The position numbers and the translations under genes are program-made. Of a stretch of DNA of 64,000 nt, positions 31,406 through 44,593 are shown one piece after another; the first letter of the stretch is position 1; the number at the start of each line of letters is the position of its first letter. Source of the DNA: Morchella semilibera (taxonomy: Eukaryota; Ascomycota; Pezizomycetes; Pezizales; Morchellaceae); NCBI GenBank assembly GCA_009192285.1, contig WBVU01000005.1, forward strand, positions 3,415,251-3,479,250, in the 5' to 3' direction. The notes beneath the pieces are model-generated. The model saw only the letters and a list, made by a program, of their open reading frames with translations. It was not told the DNA's origin and did not search any database.

Positions 31406-34400
31406 GTCAAAACCCCGTCCCCTACTACGCCCCGCAATCGTGTACCCCTTGCACCCTCACCATACAATATTTAAAGGCCAGTTCGCGACACACACATACA
31501 AATTAATGCCACGCTGGACGACTACGGGTCGCATACAAATTCAGCGCGCCCGCAGCACTCAGGCTCACAACCACACCTTGGCCATGTTGTCCTCAATCTC
31601 CACCGCATCCAGACATTGCATCTCACACTGCCTCGACACTCGCCTCCACACCCTTGATTCCATTAGAAAGCACCACCCAAATTGCTTCCCGCCGGGTTCG
31701 TGCGGGCGCAGTTGACCCTCGTTTGCACCCATATAGAGTAGTAATTCTAGAGTGAGTGACAATTCATGGCCCTGCCTCTACACTTGCTTCCACACGTGGG
31801 GAGCAATTATGGAGCCATACTCAAGGGGCCTTCCCCGGGTGTGGGCAGATGTAAGGAATTCTGGTTCCCGACCTTACATGTGCAGGCATGCACCACGACA
31901 CGATGATGGGGAGAATAATCATTTATGATTCTGCATTAGATGCATGCTTTTTTAATGGCTTCAACTGAACTAGGGGGCTTGCCTTTTTGGCGCATGGAAT
32001 CGTGGTTTCTTAAAGCATTGAATTGTGGTTTCAGTTTCTTCGAAATCATGCTTTTCTGACGCGTGAATATCACGCCAGGCCAGAAATATATGGCTCCTCA
32101 TCTCTATACTCGCTCTCGCGCCCCGGAGGCTCTCATGGTGCCGCACCTGTGTGGTCTCCGGCCGGGCGTAGGCATGCGCATTGAATCCTCGTTTGCACCC
32201 TTCCATATGAAGTCCCGGTTCTAGAGCGAGTGATGATCTATGATTCTGCCTCTACACTCGCTTCCACAGCCTAGAAGCCACATGCATATGGCTCCCTGCC
32301 TCTACACTCGCTCCCACAGCCTGGAAGCCATTATGGAGCCACGCATATATGGCCCATTCTTTGTACACTCGCCTCCACACCATGGGCCCATTATGGAGAC
32401 AGAGTCATATGACTTCCTGCCTCCGCACCCGCTTCCATACCCAAACGGCTCCCCACCTCTGCACTCACTTCCACACTATCAGAGCCATTCTGGAGCCGTA
32501 TTTATATAGCTCCCTGCCTATACACTCGCTTCCACACATTGGACGCCATTTTGGAGCCATGCACATATAGCTCCCTGCCGGGTACAGGCGGGCGCAGTTA
32601 ACTCTCGTTTGCACCCTTCCATATGGGTCGTGGTTCTAGAGCGAGTGATACTCTATGATTTCGACTTTACACTCGCTTCCACACTCCTCCTCGTTCCCGA
32701 ACTTACATGAGCAGGAGTGCACCATGGCGCAATTGTGGAGAGAGTGAATCTGCATCGGATGCATGCCTTCCCGACTGCCCTACCTGTGCCTGTCAGAACC
32801 CCGTCCCCTACTGCGCCCCGCAATCGTGTACCCCCTTCGCCCCCACCACACAATATACTGAGGCCAGTTCGCATCACACACACATAAATTAATGCCACGC
32901 TGGACGACTACAGGTCGTATACAAATTCAGCGCGCCCCCAGTACATTCCTACTAGGGGTTACTACCTCCCGACCGCGAGTTGGGGACAGCGGTCTCTCTC
33001 TACGGTACGTACATGTAGTTATGGGTTTGCCCCCCCCCATCCTCCGCTCCTCCTCCCGATTCCCACCACCACCACGGTCGCAATTACCACTACTAATTTT
33101 ATAACATTTCCGAACACGACCAATATTGCATACACACAACAAAGTGCCAAGTGCTCTTATTTGTATGGTATGTAATATTGGTCTTGTTCGCCTTTGTTTG
33201 CACCCTTCTATATGGGGTAGCGATTTAGAGCGAGTGCTAATCTATGATTCTGCCTCTACACTCGCCTCGTCTCTATACTCTTTCTCACGCTCTGGAAGCT
33301 ATTGTGGAGCTACACCTATATAGTCCCCGGCCGGGGGCGGGCGGCCGCTGTGAATCCTCCTTTGGACCCTTCAATATGGAGTCCCGGTTCTAGAGCGAGT
33401 GATAATCTATGATTCTGCCTCTACACTCGCTTCCACAGTCTTGAGTTGCTGCATGCTAATATTCCTGTAGAATCACATATGCTGGCAGCCTCTGCGCCGA
33501 TCTGTCACTCAAGGTGCAAGAAGAGCGAATTACACATGTAAAACAGGAACGTGGGGAACTAAAGAGGCGGAGAGCTAGGGATTAAGCCAATAAATAACCA
33601 TTGACTATGCACCAGATTAATTCTCAAAGACGTATTTTTATTTTTTTTATTTGACTTCTATTCTGGCTCTACATTTGCCCCGACTCCGCCCCCATAATCT
33701 GGAAGCCAAACTGAAGCCACCACCCAACAGGATTCCCAGCCGAAGGTTACACTTTCTCAAGCTGTGGTATAGGTGGCTGACTCCACTTTGTATGTGGATC
33801 GGAAGCCAGGCTTACAGTCCCCCTACCTCTACACTCGCTTCCACAGCCTGGAAGCCATTATGGAGCCACGCACATATGGCCCCTTCTTTGTACACTCGCC
33901 TCCATACTATGGGCCCATTATGGAGATAGGCTCATATGACTTCCTGCCTCCATACCCGCTTCCATACCCAAACGACTCCCCACCTCTGCACTCGCTTCCA
34001 CACCATGGGAGCCATTCTGGAGTCGTATTTATATAGCTCCCTGCCTATACACTCGCTTCCACACATTGGAGGCCATTTTGGAGCCATGCACATATAGCTC
34101 CCTGCTGGGTACAGGCGGGCGCAGTTCACTCTCGTTTGCACCCTTCCATATGGGTCGTGGTTCTAGAGCGAGTGATACTCTATGATTCTGGCTCTTTTTT
34201 TTGGTTTACTTTATTATGATTCTGGCTCTGCACTCGCTTCCACACCATTCCTCGTTCGCGAACTTATATGAGTAGGTGTGCGCTATGGCTCGATTGTGGA
34301 GAGAGTGATTCTGAATTGGATACATGCTTTTCCGACTGGTACACCTGTGTCTACAATCATACTCTTTAGGCCCCCGGAATCGTGGTTTTTACACTTTCGA

Positions 34401-35450
34401 AATTGTTCTGTTTTGACTGCTTGGTATGTGGATGGAGACATGCTTTATTGGCGCATGGGGGCCATTACGGAGCCAAACCCATACAATATCGTGAGGCCAG
34501 TTCGTGTCCCACACATATAATATACTGCCACGCTGGACAACTATAGGTCACATATCCAAGCTCGCAACCACACCCTGACTATGACAACTTGTTCCCAATC
34601 CCCACCGCATCCAAGTCGGCACCCACAGGGACTCTTAATGGTATTCATAGCCGTATGCCGTTCGACTCCCACTCCTGCCTCCACCCTCACCCTGACTCCG
34701 CCCCCAAGTGTGGAGGCCATTAGGGCGCCATACCCAAATGGCTCCATGCCTCCACACTGGCCTCTGTACCATGGAAGCCACATCCAACTGGCTCCCTGCC
34801 TCTACACTCACTTCAACATCGCGGAAATCATTATGGTGCCACACTCATATGGTTCCTACCTCTGCACTTGCCTCCACGCCATGGAAGCTATTATGAAGCC
34901 ACATCCATATGGCCCCCTCTGCACTCGCGTCCACGCCATGAGAGCCATTATGTAGCCACACCCATATGGCTTTCTCACTCTGCACTCGCTTCTACACAAT
35001 AGAAGCCATTAGGAAGCCACACCCACATGATACCCTGCCCCTACACTTCCTTCCACACCCTGGAAACTATTACGGAGCCATACGTATATGGCCCCCTGCC
35101 GGGTACGGGTGCAGTTAGCTCCTGTTCGCACCCATCCATATGGAGTCGCGATTCCAGGGCGAGTGGTAATCTATTGTTCTGCATTTAATACATCCTTTTT
35201 TGATGGCGTCACCTGCGCCTGCAAACATGTTTTTTCGTCCATTTCATATCTTCATGGAATCGTGGTTTTAGCCTTCTCGAAATCATGCTTTTTTTGGCAA
35301 ATGAGGGCCATTAGGAGGCTACACCCAAATCGCTCCCTGTCTCTACACTGGCCTCCGCATCATAGAAGCTACACCCAAGTGGCTCCTTCCCCCTACACTC
35401 GCTTCCATACACTGGTAGCCATTATGGAGCCATGCATACATGTAGTATTG
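31406..35450. repeat. Degenerate satellite with higher-order organisation
   Basis: About 4 kb of related short units. The basic unit (about 55-65 bp) reads like CACTCGCTTCCACA, GGAAGCCATTATGGAGCC and a CATATGGCTCCCTGCC step. A second block (GTTTGCACCCTTCCATATG ... CGAGTGATAATCTATGATTC) recurs near 31710, 32190, 32605, 33200, 33355, 34135 and 35125. A third block (AACCCCGTCCCC, then CCACGCTGGACGACTA) recurs near 31411, 32812 and partly at 34490, defining units of about 1.4-1.7 kb, about 2.6 copies. Segment 32298-32770 is duplicated at 33826-34335 with a T-rich insertion. ORFs across it (repeating HSLPHHGPIMEP-style words) are products of the repeat, not genes. Confidence 0.85.
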
Positions 35451-36220
35451 AACACATTACTCCACTACCCCGCTATCCACTATCCAGCTACATGTACCCC
35501 GCTACCCCGCCAACCCACTAAAAATAATACTATCGCTTACTCTACCTACTGTGAGTATGTTCTCAAATACGGTATTTCTTTTGTGTTTGTTTTGTTGCAA
35601 CCCGTCTCAATATATGAGCGTGGTTATGCATATATGTATCTTATCCCACTCCACCAATTTCGCACTATATGTATACAGCCTCACCGCTCCCTCATCTTTA
35701 TAGCTCATAATGTATAATGCATGATTACAATATAATTACACGTGAAGTACTTACATCTTGTACACTTTTTAAAAGTTATGTCCTTATAGCACGGATCGGT
35801 AATACATTATTTTTTTGATAGTTATGGCCACATATATATACTGTATACGTGTACTTCTACGCCTGGCTTGACCCCTCCTAACCGGCCACAACTCCTCTCT
35901 CCCTCTCCCCTTTACCTCCGCTCTCATCTTCTTCTCTTCTTCCATCCCCATCTCTCCTTTCATCTCCATCTCCCTTTCCATCTCCCCTTTCTCTGTCAAC
36001 TAATCATCGACGCTCAAGCTCTTGATAACATCATCAATGGATATTCATCCATATGTTACATGTACCTATCCTTATGGTCATTCCGGTAAGGTAATCTGCT
36101 CTGCCCCTCAACTGACACTATACAGCTTCTACATATAGATTCGATGCTATCATACCCAGCCAGAATATCAAAGAGACCCCCCTTTCATCATGGTTCGCAG
36201 GCCTACTGCATACTCCATCC

Positions 36221-37425
36221 AATGCTTCCCCTTGTTATCATCAATGGTGAGCGGGTTTACCGTATATTCCATCAATTACATGTCTGCCTACAAGAGCTGG
36301 TACCTAATGGCTCAGCCTTATATTCTACCACGAAGCTCTAGCAAATCATGCATTCCCCATATATACCCAGCCCAACCGCATACTCAACCCTTTCCTCTAA
36401 TTCAAAAATCAAATATATGGTTAGTGGGTAAACCACAGAGTCCATACAAACCGCCCCCCCACTACCCTCAATGCTAGCACCCAATATATGGTTAGCGGGT
36501 AAACCGCAAACTCCATAGTGCTCTCTTCCCGGCGCACATATCTTCTCCTTCTATCTTTAGCTGCTCGAGAGCGTGATCCATCCGATTTTCCTTTGTTTTC
36601 ATCGGTGGTGAGCGGGTTTACCGTATATTCCATCAATGGTATGTCTACCTGTGAGAACTGGTAGCTTTATATCCTATCTCGAAGCTTTGGCAAAGCATAC
36701 ATCCCCCATATATACCCAGCCCAACCGCATGCTCAATCCCCACCTTAATCCAAAAATCAAATATATGGTTAGTGGGTAAACCACAGAGTCCATACAAACC
36801 GTCCCCCCTACCTACCCTCAATCCTAGCAACACACCTATGGTGAGCGGGGCAACCGCATATTCCATACCCTTCTCCCCACTCTTCAATTCATATTTCTGG
36901 CTATGGTTTGCGGGTCAACTGCATATTCCATATTCTTCTCTCCGCTATTCAATTCATGATTCTTTCTATGGTTAGCGGGTCAACCGCATATTCCATACTC
37001 CTCTCTCCGCTATTCAATACATATTCCTTTCTATGGTTAGCGGGTCAACCGCAAATTCCATACTTTTATCTCCGCTATTCCACTGATATTCCTAGCTATA
37101 GCAAGCAGGTCACCCGCATATTCCGTACCCCTCTCCTCGCTTTCTAATTCATCTTTTCTATGTTTAGCGGGTCAGCCGCATATCTCATACTCTTCACTCC
37201 GGTATTCCTCTCATACTCCTGGCTATGGCTAGCAGGTTTCCCGCATATTCCGTACTGTTCTCTCTGCTATTCAATTCATATTCCTGGCTATGGTTAGTTG
37301 GTAAACTACATATTCCATATATAATGTCTCTACACACAGGATCTTTAGGGGTTAGCTATACACCCTATCATTTACCGTTTTTGAAGCATATTTTGACGCT
37401 ATGGTTAGCAGGTCCGCCGCATAGT
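36221..37425. repeat. Minisatellite of about 60-75 bp with a near-palindromic core
   Basis: Around 13-14 degenerate copies of TATGGTTAGCGGGTCAACC followed by GCATATTCCATAC. Cores lie near 36236, 36420, 36490, 36608, 36770, 36840, 36907, 36971, 37036, 37105, 37166, 37228, 37292 and 37402. Each core contains GCGGGTnnACCGC, almost its own reverse complement. An overlapping direct duplication of about 230-245 bp links 36221-36465 with 36587-36812. Confidence 0.9.
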
Positions 37426-39031
37426 CCATATCATAATCAGGGTTCTTTATTGGTGGTTGCCAGTACAAAAGGTGACCCCGCTTTGGGTTGTTTATTGACG
37501 CCGCTAACTATACCTCTCATACTCCGCTCTGTGCGGATATCAACTACAGATATAAAACACAATCACTCTCTATCTGCAAAATTCTAATACCCAGTTGATC
37601 CTGAAATATTATTGATGCTTTACCGGCTGGGCCAAATTTATTCATAGCCCTAGTTGAGATGTGAGTACCGACCATAAACCTACAATCCTAATTCTCCTTC
37701 TGATTTGACTATGTATAGTTCTTCGTTTTGGAGGATCGGGTGGGAGGGTTCGATGTATCTTCAATAGGAATAAGGAAAATATTTGAGGTTAATGAGTGTT
37801 GGGAAGGGATGAAATTTGAGGCAGGACAGGTCTTGATATGTGGCAGAGAAGAATCCTGGGAAGTATGCAAGTGTAAGCTTGTGGAGTGGTACTCGGGATA
37901 AGATGGCAGTATTGAGGAGGGCTCTATTTCTGTCTTTGGAATCAGCAATGAAATTTGTGGAGTTTCATCGGTAGTTGTTTGGGGGATCTCATCGGCTTGG
38001 AAATTGTCTTACTGAGGGCGTAGAGATTGGTCAGGAATTTCAATTAAACTCAAGATTTTTGTCGAGTTGAAGTATTAATAGCATTTATACCTGAGTTTGC
38101 CGTACAATACAGAAATAGCCATTAGGAAAATCCGGAAGCTTTGAGGGGTTAGTTGCTAGTACTTGGCGATGTCAAACACGCATGCCTTCGTCTTATACCT
38201 TCTACACCTCCACCACCTCTGCAGCTTCATCATAGTCACAGTATCATCTCGGCAGCCTCTTCATCTCTACAGCTTCATTTCTATGCCTTCATCCACGCCT
38301 TCATCCACGCCCCCACCCCCACTGCAATCCAACATCCTATCATCGACCAGACATGAGCTAACTGGTGAATTAGGCAGCGGATCCAACAGTAAATCCAGTG
38401 GCGGATCCAGAAAATTTAGCAACAAGCTCAGCGATCCCAGTAATATCGAGCACCTACTAGTAATCAAGCAGCGAATCAAGCAACGAATCAAGCAGTGAAA
38501 CGAGCGCATCTACACCTTCACCTCTACGCCTGTATCTACACCCCCCCCCCCCCGAGAGTGGCCCAATTAGTGAAATAGGCGCCCAATGCAGCGAATCCAG
38601 CGAATCCAGCACCCAATCAAGTAGCACCCAACCAAACAGCGAACCAATCAGGCATTTCAAGCAGGCAGGGATAATGGCAGGCAGGACAGGTTGTTAGTGA
38701 AGAGTAGATGCACATACTAGATCGAGGAATATTCAGGAGTATTATTTGTGAAATTCACCTATGCCAGAAAGAGCGTGGATACTAGCCTACCTGCGCATCC
38801 GGGTCTTTCAAGGACTTTATAAAAAATACCAGAATTAATGGTTGATCCGGAATTATGTGAGCATAATATATAACTCATACAGATTTGCGGACGGCGGTAA
38901 AAATTCTAGAACTTGAGCCGCACTTCGCCCCATCCCACATACATCACCCTTTAGCCCCATCGCGCTAATACTTGATCATCTACATCTACCCCGCTTTTAC
39001 TCAACTCCAAACATCCCACAACTCCACCATT
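37426..39031. other. Intergenic, low complexity, no supported gene
   Basis: Contains CAGCGAATCCAG/AATCAAGCAGCGAATC-type short repeats at about 38370-38650, giving repetitive ORFs on both strands. Otherwise AT-rich. No recognisable domain. Confidence 0.4.
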
Positions 39032-39445
39032 TCATCTATTATATTCTGTGACCACCGCCTTAGCTAGATCAGGATCGAGCTTACACCATGCCTGACCTTC
39101 CTCAAAAGCCTGTAACAGGCGATTCAGCGACTTATAGCGGCTTTCCAATTCTCCCATATGGTGCGATGGAAATAAATAGTTCCTCTGGCCGCCAATATCC
39201 TTCTCTCCCGTCACTAAATACACATTGGAATCAAACAGCACATGCTTACCGTGGACAGCCGCGACATAGGCGAGGGGGTTATCAGGGGGTGTCTTCTGGT
39301 CCGAGTCACCATCCCCATGGTCATGGAGCCATGCTGAGTTCCAACGGTAAGGCACAAACTCTCCTACTACCCATCTGTATTTAATCAAATAATAGCTCCG
39401 GTACCTGAGCCCAATGAGCAAGGGGCCATACCTCTTGGTACCCAT
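39032..39445 (-). CDS. Hypothetical protein, 137 codons
   Basis: Not recognised. It is an ORF from ATG with balanced composition (WVVGEFVPYRWNSAWLHDHG near the N-terminus, HVLFDSNVYLVTGEKDIGG in the middle, and a helical Glu/Leu-rich end). No signal peptide or membrane segment. Its 5' end overlaps the first, uncertain exon of the JmjC-type gene on the other strand by a few bases, so the two would be divergent. It may be a whole small gene or one exon of a larger one. Confidence 0.3.
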   Translation of the reverse strand: MGTKRYGPLLIGLRYRSYYLIKYRWVVGEFVPYRWNSAWLHDHGDGDSDQKTPPDNPLAYVAAVHGKHVLFDSNVYLVTGEKDIGGQRNYLFPSHHMGELESRYKSLNRLLQAFEEGQAWCKLDPDLAKAVVTEYNR

Positions 39446-42444
39446 GCTCTAGGGGCACACCACCCATTCTCCCGGGAGTCATCACATTTTTCACATCAAT
39501 CTAGCATCTCTAGTAGTTTCAATCCCACTCATCTCAATTATCAGCACTTGCATGATTCTGCTGGCTCGGCTGGTCCATTTCACTACCCTGGGCAAGGTAG
39601 CGGCGGCACGAGGGGATTTACCAGGCGAGAAGCAAAGTATGACAGGAAGGAGGAGCTGCTGAAAGTGCGGGCAGAAATAAAGAAGGAAAGGCGGGCGTTG
39701 GGGTAGGTGATAGCCTGTTTTTCAGATATTTACCAGCCGCTGAAAACTTCGGTCCCACTAATCAATTCTCAGGCACCGACCTTGTCAATGGCAGCTTTAT
39801 GGGTGCCGGAATATTATTGTCATTCCAGATAAGGAGAGCCCCCGGCACGAGGATATTTGTGAGTTCAGGTGCCATCCAGAGGTACATAAGCTCTGGACTG
39901 TGCTTCGAAACTATCAGACTCGGTACCAGGACTTCAAACCAGATTTATGGGGCGCGGTCGCTCCAAAGGCACACACCTTCATGCCGGTTGGTATTCATGA
40001 CAAGGCTCTCATTCCGAACAAGGATGAGCCTCTGATTTTCGATCCTGCGGATTTGTGGGATAAAGTCATGCCGAGTCAATACATTGTGTCTCACGCTGTC
40101 CTACGCAATATTCAGGCGTCAAAACAGGACGATGTTGATGTGGTAACTCTCATGCACCAGCTGCAATATCCTAAAGAGCATCAACCACGGGATGTACAAT
40201 ACATTCTCGATGTAAAGCCTAAGGAACATAACGCAGAATATCCACTATCAGTCCCGGTCTACCTTGATACTCCTCACCGCCTGGGATATATTGGATATAA
40301 TGTCACACCGCTCCATTCCTACGTGGACCTGCATGTCGGTAAGCTAAATTACCCCCATTGAGCCTTTTCAGTTATTCGATCAGGAGGCTTTACAGTGCTG
40401 TGGTCAATACCGCACTATCATCAATCTGAAATATACACCAGAGTAATATGCGAGACATTTAGCCCCTTGAATTTACCATACCATGCATTTACGACGCCTA
40501 TGTGCTAAACCTTGCTCTACTAACCATGGATATATAGACCGCGGTCAGGATACCGTCTGCACTGTGTTTGGTGACGCCGAAAAACTCTGGCTACTTTGGC
40601 CACCAACTAAGGAAAACGAGACAGCGTACTACAAACGCGCATTCTCGGCAGATACTGAGTCGGTCAAGTTTTCCTCTAGGTTAATCAACGTGGCTCCGCA
40701 TCTATCCCATGGCCGGATAATTAGGACCAATAGGAGTATGGCACTTCATATACCTGCTGGTTGGCTTCACGCTGTCTTGACCTTAACCGGAGGGCTTTTG
40801 GTTGGTTATACATGGAGTGCCCCTGACAGGCTAGGGCACATTCTCCGCTCTTTGTGCCATGAAGTCCAATTTGGAAACTCTATCAGCGATTTATATGATA
40901 CAGTCATTCTTGCCGTTGATATCCTAGAAATTATTCTTGCCAAATCTGTAGAGGATGAGCTTTATACCGGCATCAGGTCTTGGCTGACTCTCCTCGAAAT
41001 TCTCAAGATTCATGATCATGATTGGACGAATGAAATTGCCAAAAGGACTCTTACAATCATGGAGAATCTTTCCTATCGCATCAATATTCTGCCAGGGGTG
41101 TGTCCTTGTCAAACTGGGGAACAAAAAAAGCAAAAGCTTGATATGGCTAGCCATTTACTGGATCACATATATTCTCTTCCAGATCGTACACAGTCTAAGG
41201 CTAGAGCAAAGATGTTAGGTAAGGATAAACCTACGCCGTTGATACAAGCCGAGATGCAGAGACCAGCGCCTCGCTTTATGAATACAAAGCAGTCAGGATC
41301 GGTAGCCGGTAAGGAAACTCAAGCCGTATCTCAATTAGTGTCTAGCTCTGGGGGGCCTCAGGACTCGGAACTTTTTACATATGACATTTACAATCATGTG
41401 GGGTCAGATATCATCCCGGATACATTGGAGAAGAATGGTCCTGCGAAATCTAACATGACTCTATCTGGGCTTAGCGAGGTATATGGTAGTCACTTATCAG
41501 CTAATACCACAGCGCAATCATATTCATTTGCGGCAAAGAAACATCCTCAAATTCAGGTCGAACCTGCTGCTGGGGGCATGGCGCCTAGGCGTGCTGTGGC
41601 AAATACTTCTGTAAACCGCTTAAACAAAACTATGGGGGGGGACGAAACAGTCTACATAGACCTCGACAGCCCGCCAGCCGCTGAGTCGGCCATACATTCC
41701 AATTCTGTTGTTGGGCAGTTGCAGATCTCGGAAATGGTATCTGAACATAGAAACAATGCGCGTAGAAATTTGGTAAACCAGGTTCAACTTCACTATGCCC
41801 CTACTCTTGAACTCTTCGCTAACGGTTTCCTGAAGGGCTCCTCTACTGTTCGCAAATTATTCCCAAATACTACTCACATGGCAGGAGTCCAACGTGCAGC
41901 AAACCCTGAGCCTGATCTTGAGTTGTCTGATGAAGCTAACGAACCGGAGATATCTGATATTGTAACTGTCGATAAAGCAGCCCCTAAGCGTCAGTTGAAG
42001 ATTCATGAAAAAAGCGCAGTCAAAGGCATTATCAAGCAGAAGCGCCCTGTCAAATCCGCCCCCAAGAAAGCTTCCAAAGTTCAGGAAAAGCCTAACAAGG
42101 ATAGCCAGAAGCCTATGCCAACTACTATGGCTAAAAACACCAGGGCCGCCAAAGCCCAGGCGGCCAAGGCACAGGCGTCTAGTGCCAAATCTAAGCTAAT
42201 CCCGAAAAAATTGACTAAAAGCAGCACATCTCAGGTCAAACCTAACCCCAAGAAGCAGAAACGCCGTGTTTATGTAGAGGAATCAGCGGAGGAGGACGGA
42301 TCCGGCGATACTGAGAGTGAGGGGGCGGAAGAGGAAGACGAGGAAGAGGAAGAAGAAGAGGAGGAGGCGTCAGAATATGAAGATACCATTATCGTAGCAG
42401 GGTCCCATAATAATGGCGATGAGTACTATGAAAGCTCTAGCTAG
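39416..42444 (+). CDS. JmjC/cupin-domain protein with long basic-acidic C-terminal tail
   Basis: Predicted Fe(II)/2-oxoglutarate-type JmjC fold, of the kind found in many fungal genes of unknown substrate. Exons: about 39416-39702 (5' end and ATG not found), 39773-40338, 40538-42444. Intron 1 is GTAGGT...CAG with a CTAAT branch. Intron 2 is 199 nt, GTAAGC...TAG, with TACTAAC. Both keep phase. A Lys/Arg-rich helix (RREAKYDRKEELLKVRAEIK) precedes NIIVIPDK. The domain core is VTPLHSYVDLHV, then FGDAEKLWLLWPPT and HIPAGWLHAVLTLTGGLLVG. Splicing turns HVG into H-V-D, the metal-binding HxD; the distal His is in GWLHAV. Helices follow (about 40850-41200), then Ser/Lys-rich disordered sequence with PKK/AKAQ motifs and a final acidic run of Glu, a layout common in chromatin proteins. 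Whether it acts on histones is not known. Confidence 0.75.
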
Positions 42445-44593
42445 TTGGACATATGAGATGCTATCTCCTCTTCTCAAACGTGTAACCGAGCACGACATCT
42501 TTGCTATATTTACTCGGGTGTACCACAGCTACATTTCAGTGTCTAACTTAACATTATGGGTAGTTCCTCAGGAATCATGTAGTGCTCGCGCCGCCCTAAT
42601 ACAAAATCTTGACACATAGAGGAGACTTCCATGCTCATTGGTTATATTTTTAGGCAGCGACCCGTCTGATCAACAAACCCCTGTACTCCCGTGCTCGCGC
42701 GAGGATAACAGATCTAACCCCTGCCCCATTCGTACCGTTCTCAAAATAGGAATTACAAGCTCCGCGATCTTGCTGTTCCGGAACACCATGCCAATCAACC
42801 CCTCCGGCTCAGAAAGTCCGACATGGCTCGGCTTTCACTATTTATTGTTTTAGATATCAACAATCTCGGCTTTCACTAAATCCATCGAAGACACAAAGAA
42901 TTATTAATTAACATTGATATCTACAGAGAATCTATGCTAGGCACGAGCCGGCTCGAGCTGGCTCGAATTGTGGAGACATACGCTCGATGTGTCCGGGGTC
43001 TGGAGCTAGACGGTATTCGCAATGGGGCAGTCCGTCGGCCCCAGAGGCAGGGCCAGACCAGCTTCAGGCTGTAGTCGGTCTTGAGCGAGTATTGAGGACT
43101 GACTACAAGCTATGGGGCTAGGACTATCTGCTATAGTCTGGATTATAGGGGTTTTAGCTTGGGATAGATATCTACGGTCCTGCATGGACATCTACTGTCT
43201 CACATTATCTAATATCTGCAGTCAACACACAACCCGCGCTTAAGATTGAATATATTTTCGCCACAACCGAGTGATCATTCATGGCCCTTAGATTTTTTTT
43301 TTAATTCTTTAACTGTACAATGACCTTAGATATCTATAGTCCACCACCATACCTATAAGCCTGGCAAGGGCAAGGACTAGACTCACCACGACCATATAGT
43401 CCGTCTAGTCCGGAGGCGCTGCCAGGGCATCTACAAATATCTATAATCCGGATCTGACCGTTGCGAACACTGGGCCGCCGCCTCAGCTAGGCGCGATCAA
43501 AGGCTCGGGCTATTTATTATTTATTTATATTACATACATGCATGCAGCCCTTAAGCTATGGCAACCATTTCCTCTCTCCTCCCGAGGTAGATGTAATTTT
43601 CCTCCTGCCGCCAAGCTCAACGGATCAAAATGAACAAAACGAACAAAAAAAACAAGCTCAGGCTCGAGCTATATACGCCCAAAACTATATTTCCCAGTCA
43701 GCCGACATATAGAGTAGCAGTTAGAATGATTAATGGGGATGTATTGTCGGGTGTTATAAGTAATTGAGCATTCGCATCGCAATAAATTTGTATGGGAACG
43801 CAGCTTCAAATGATTTTTACTCCGCAACCAGGAGGGAAACAGGGATGAAAGCTTTTTAGACAGACTCCCTGGTAGTGATAGTATATTTAGCTCAAGTGTC
43901 ACATCAATAGTGATACTTTCAAATTTTCAACTTACTAGGTGGTTTTGGTGGTTGCTCTCCCAATGTTCGCTTACTTGTGACACTCGACAACACTGTTATA
44001 CTGTACCGGCCAATGAGGTTGGGACGTCAGGTGCCAGAGGGACCTGTCCCGAAAAAACCTATTTTTTCCGGCATTTTCAAGGGGTTTGACAAGACCCGGA
44101 CTGGTCAGAAATATATTGTCTTGTCCCAAATTTTATTGTCAGAAGTCAGAACGTACAGGGTGTAAATTCTACAATTAAAACTTAAGAAAAACTATCTTCT
44201 TCGCCTGACGCCTCATCTTCATCTGTACCAGGCTCACAATACCTGATTGCGGCACCACGAATTGGGTTTCTACGATACCATTTTGGGAGCGAGAATCTCG
44301 AGCTTTAGGTAAAGTAGTTTCGGGTTTGGGGTTGGTATCGTTTAATACACCTTCAATCAAGATGTTGAGTGGGATATCTTCTTCGTCTTCAGCCCCAGGT
44401 TCATCCTTTATTTCCTCGATATCCTCCTCTTCCCCCTCCCATAAAGTCTCGTCTTTATTCCGGAATATATTCCTTTAGCCTCGCTGATATATTTGTTTAA
44501 CAGTTAGGATATATCATAAAATCATATAGATCTGCAACTCACTCAGCGGGCCTTCCCATAGATGTAATGATTGCTTCCTTAGACGTAATCGCT
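42445..44593. other. Intergenic with dispersed-repeat remnants
   Basis: Holds GAGCCGGCTCGAGC-type repeats near 42945, a family-C repeat at 43511-43566, and short ORFs without motifs (for example 43977-44165 plus and 44175-44360 minus). No gene supported. Confidence 0.4.
43511..43566. repeat. Dispersed repeat family C, copy 1
   Basis: TATTTAT words, then ACATACATGCATGCAGCC and AAGCTATGGCAACCA. Related copies lie at 53025-53080 and 59215-59263. In all three the core ends with GTAGCC/GCAGCC, a short spacer and GCTATGG. Confidence 0.7.

Noticed and set aside
31406-35450. Many ORFs of 60-125 codons in the satellite
   Set aside because: Their words repeat with the DNA period in several frames and none has a recognisable domain.
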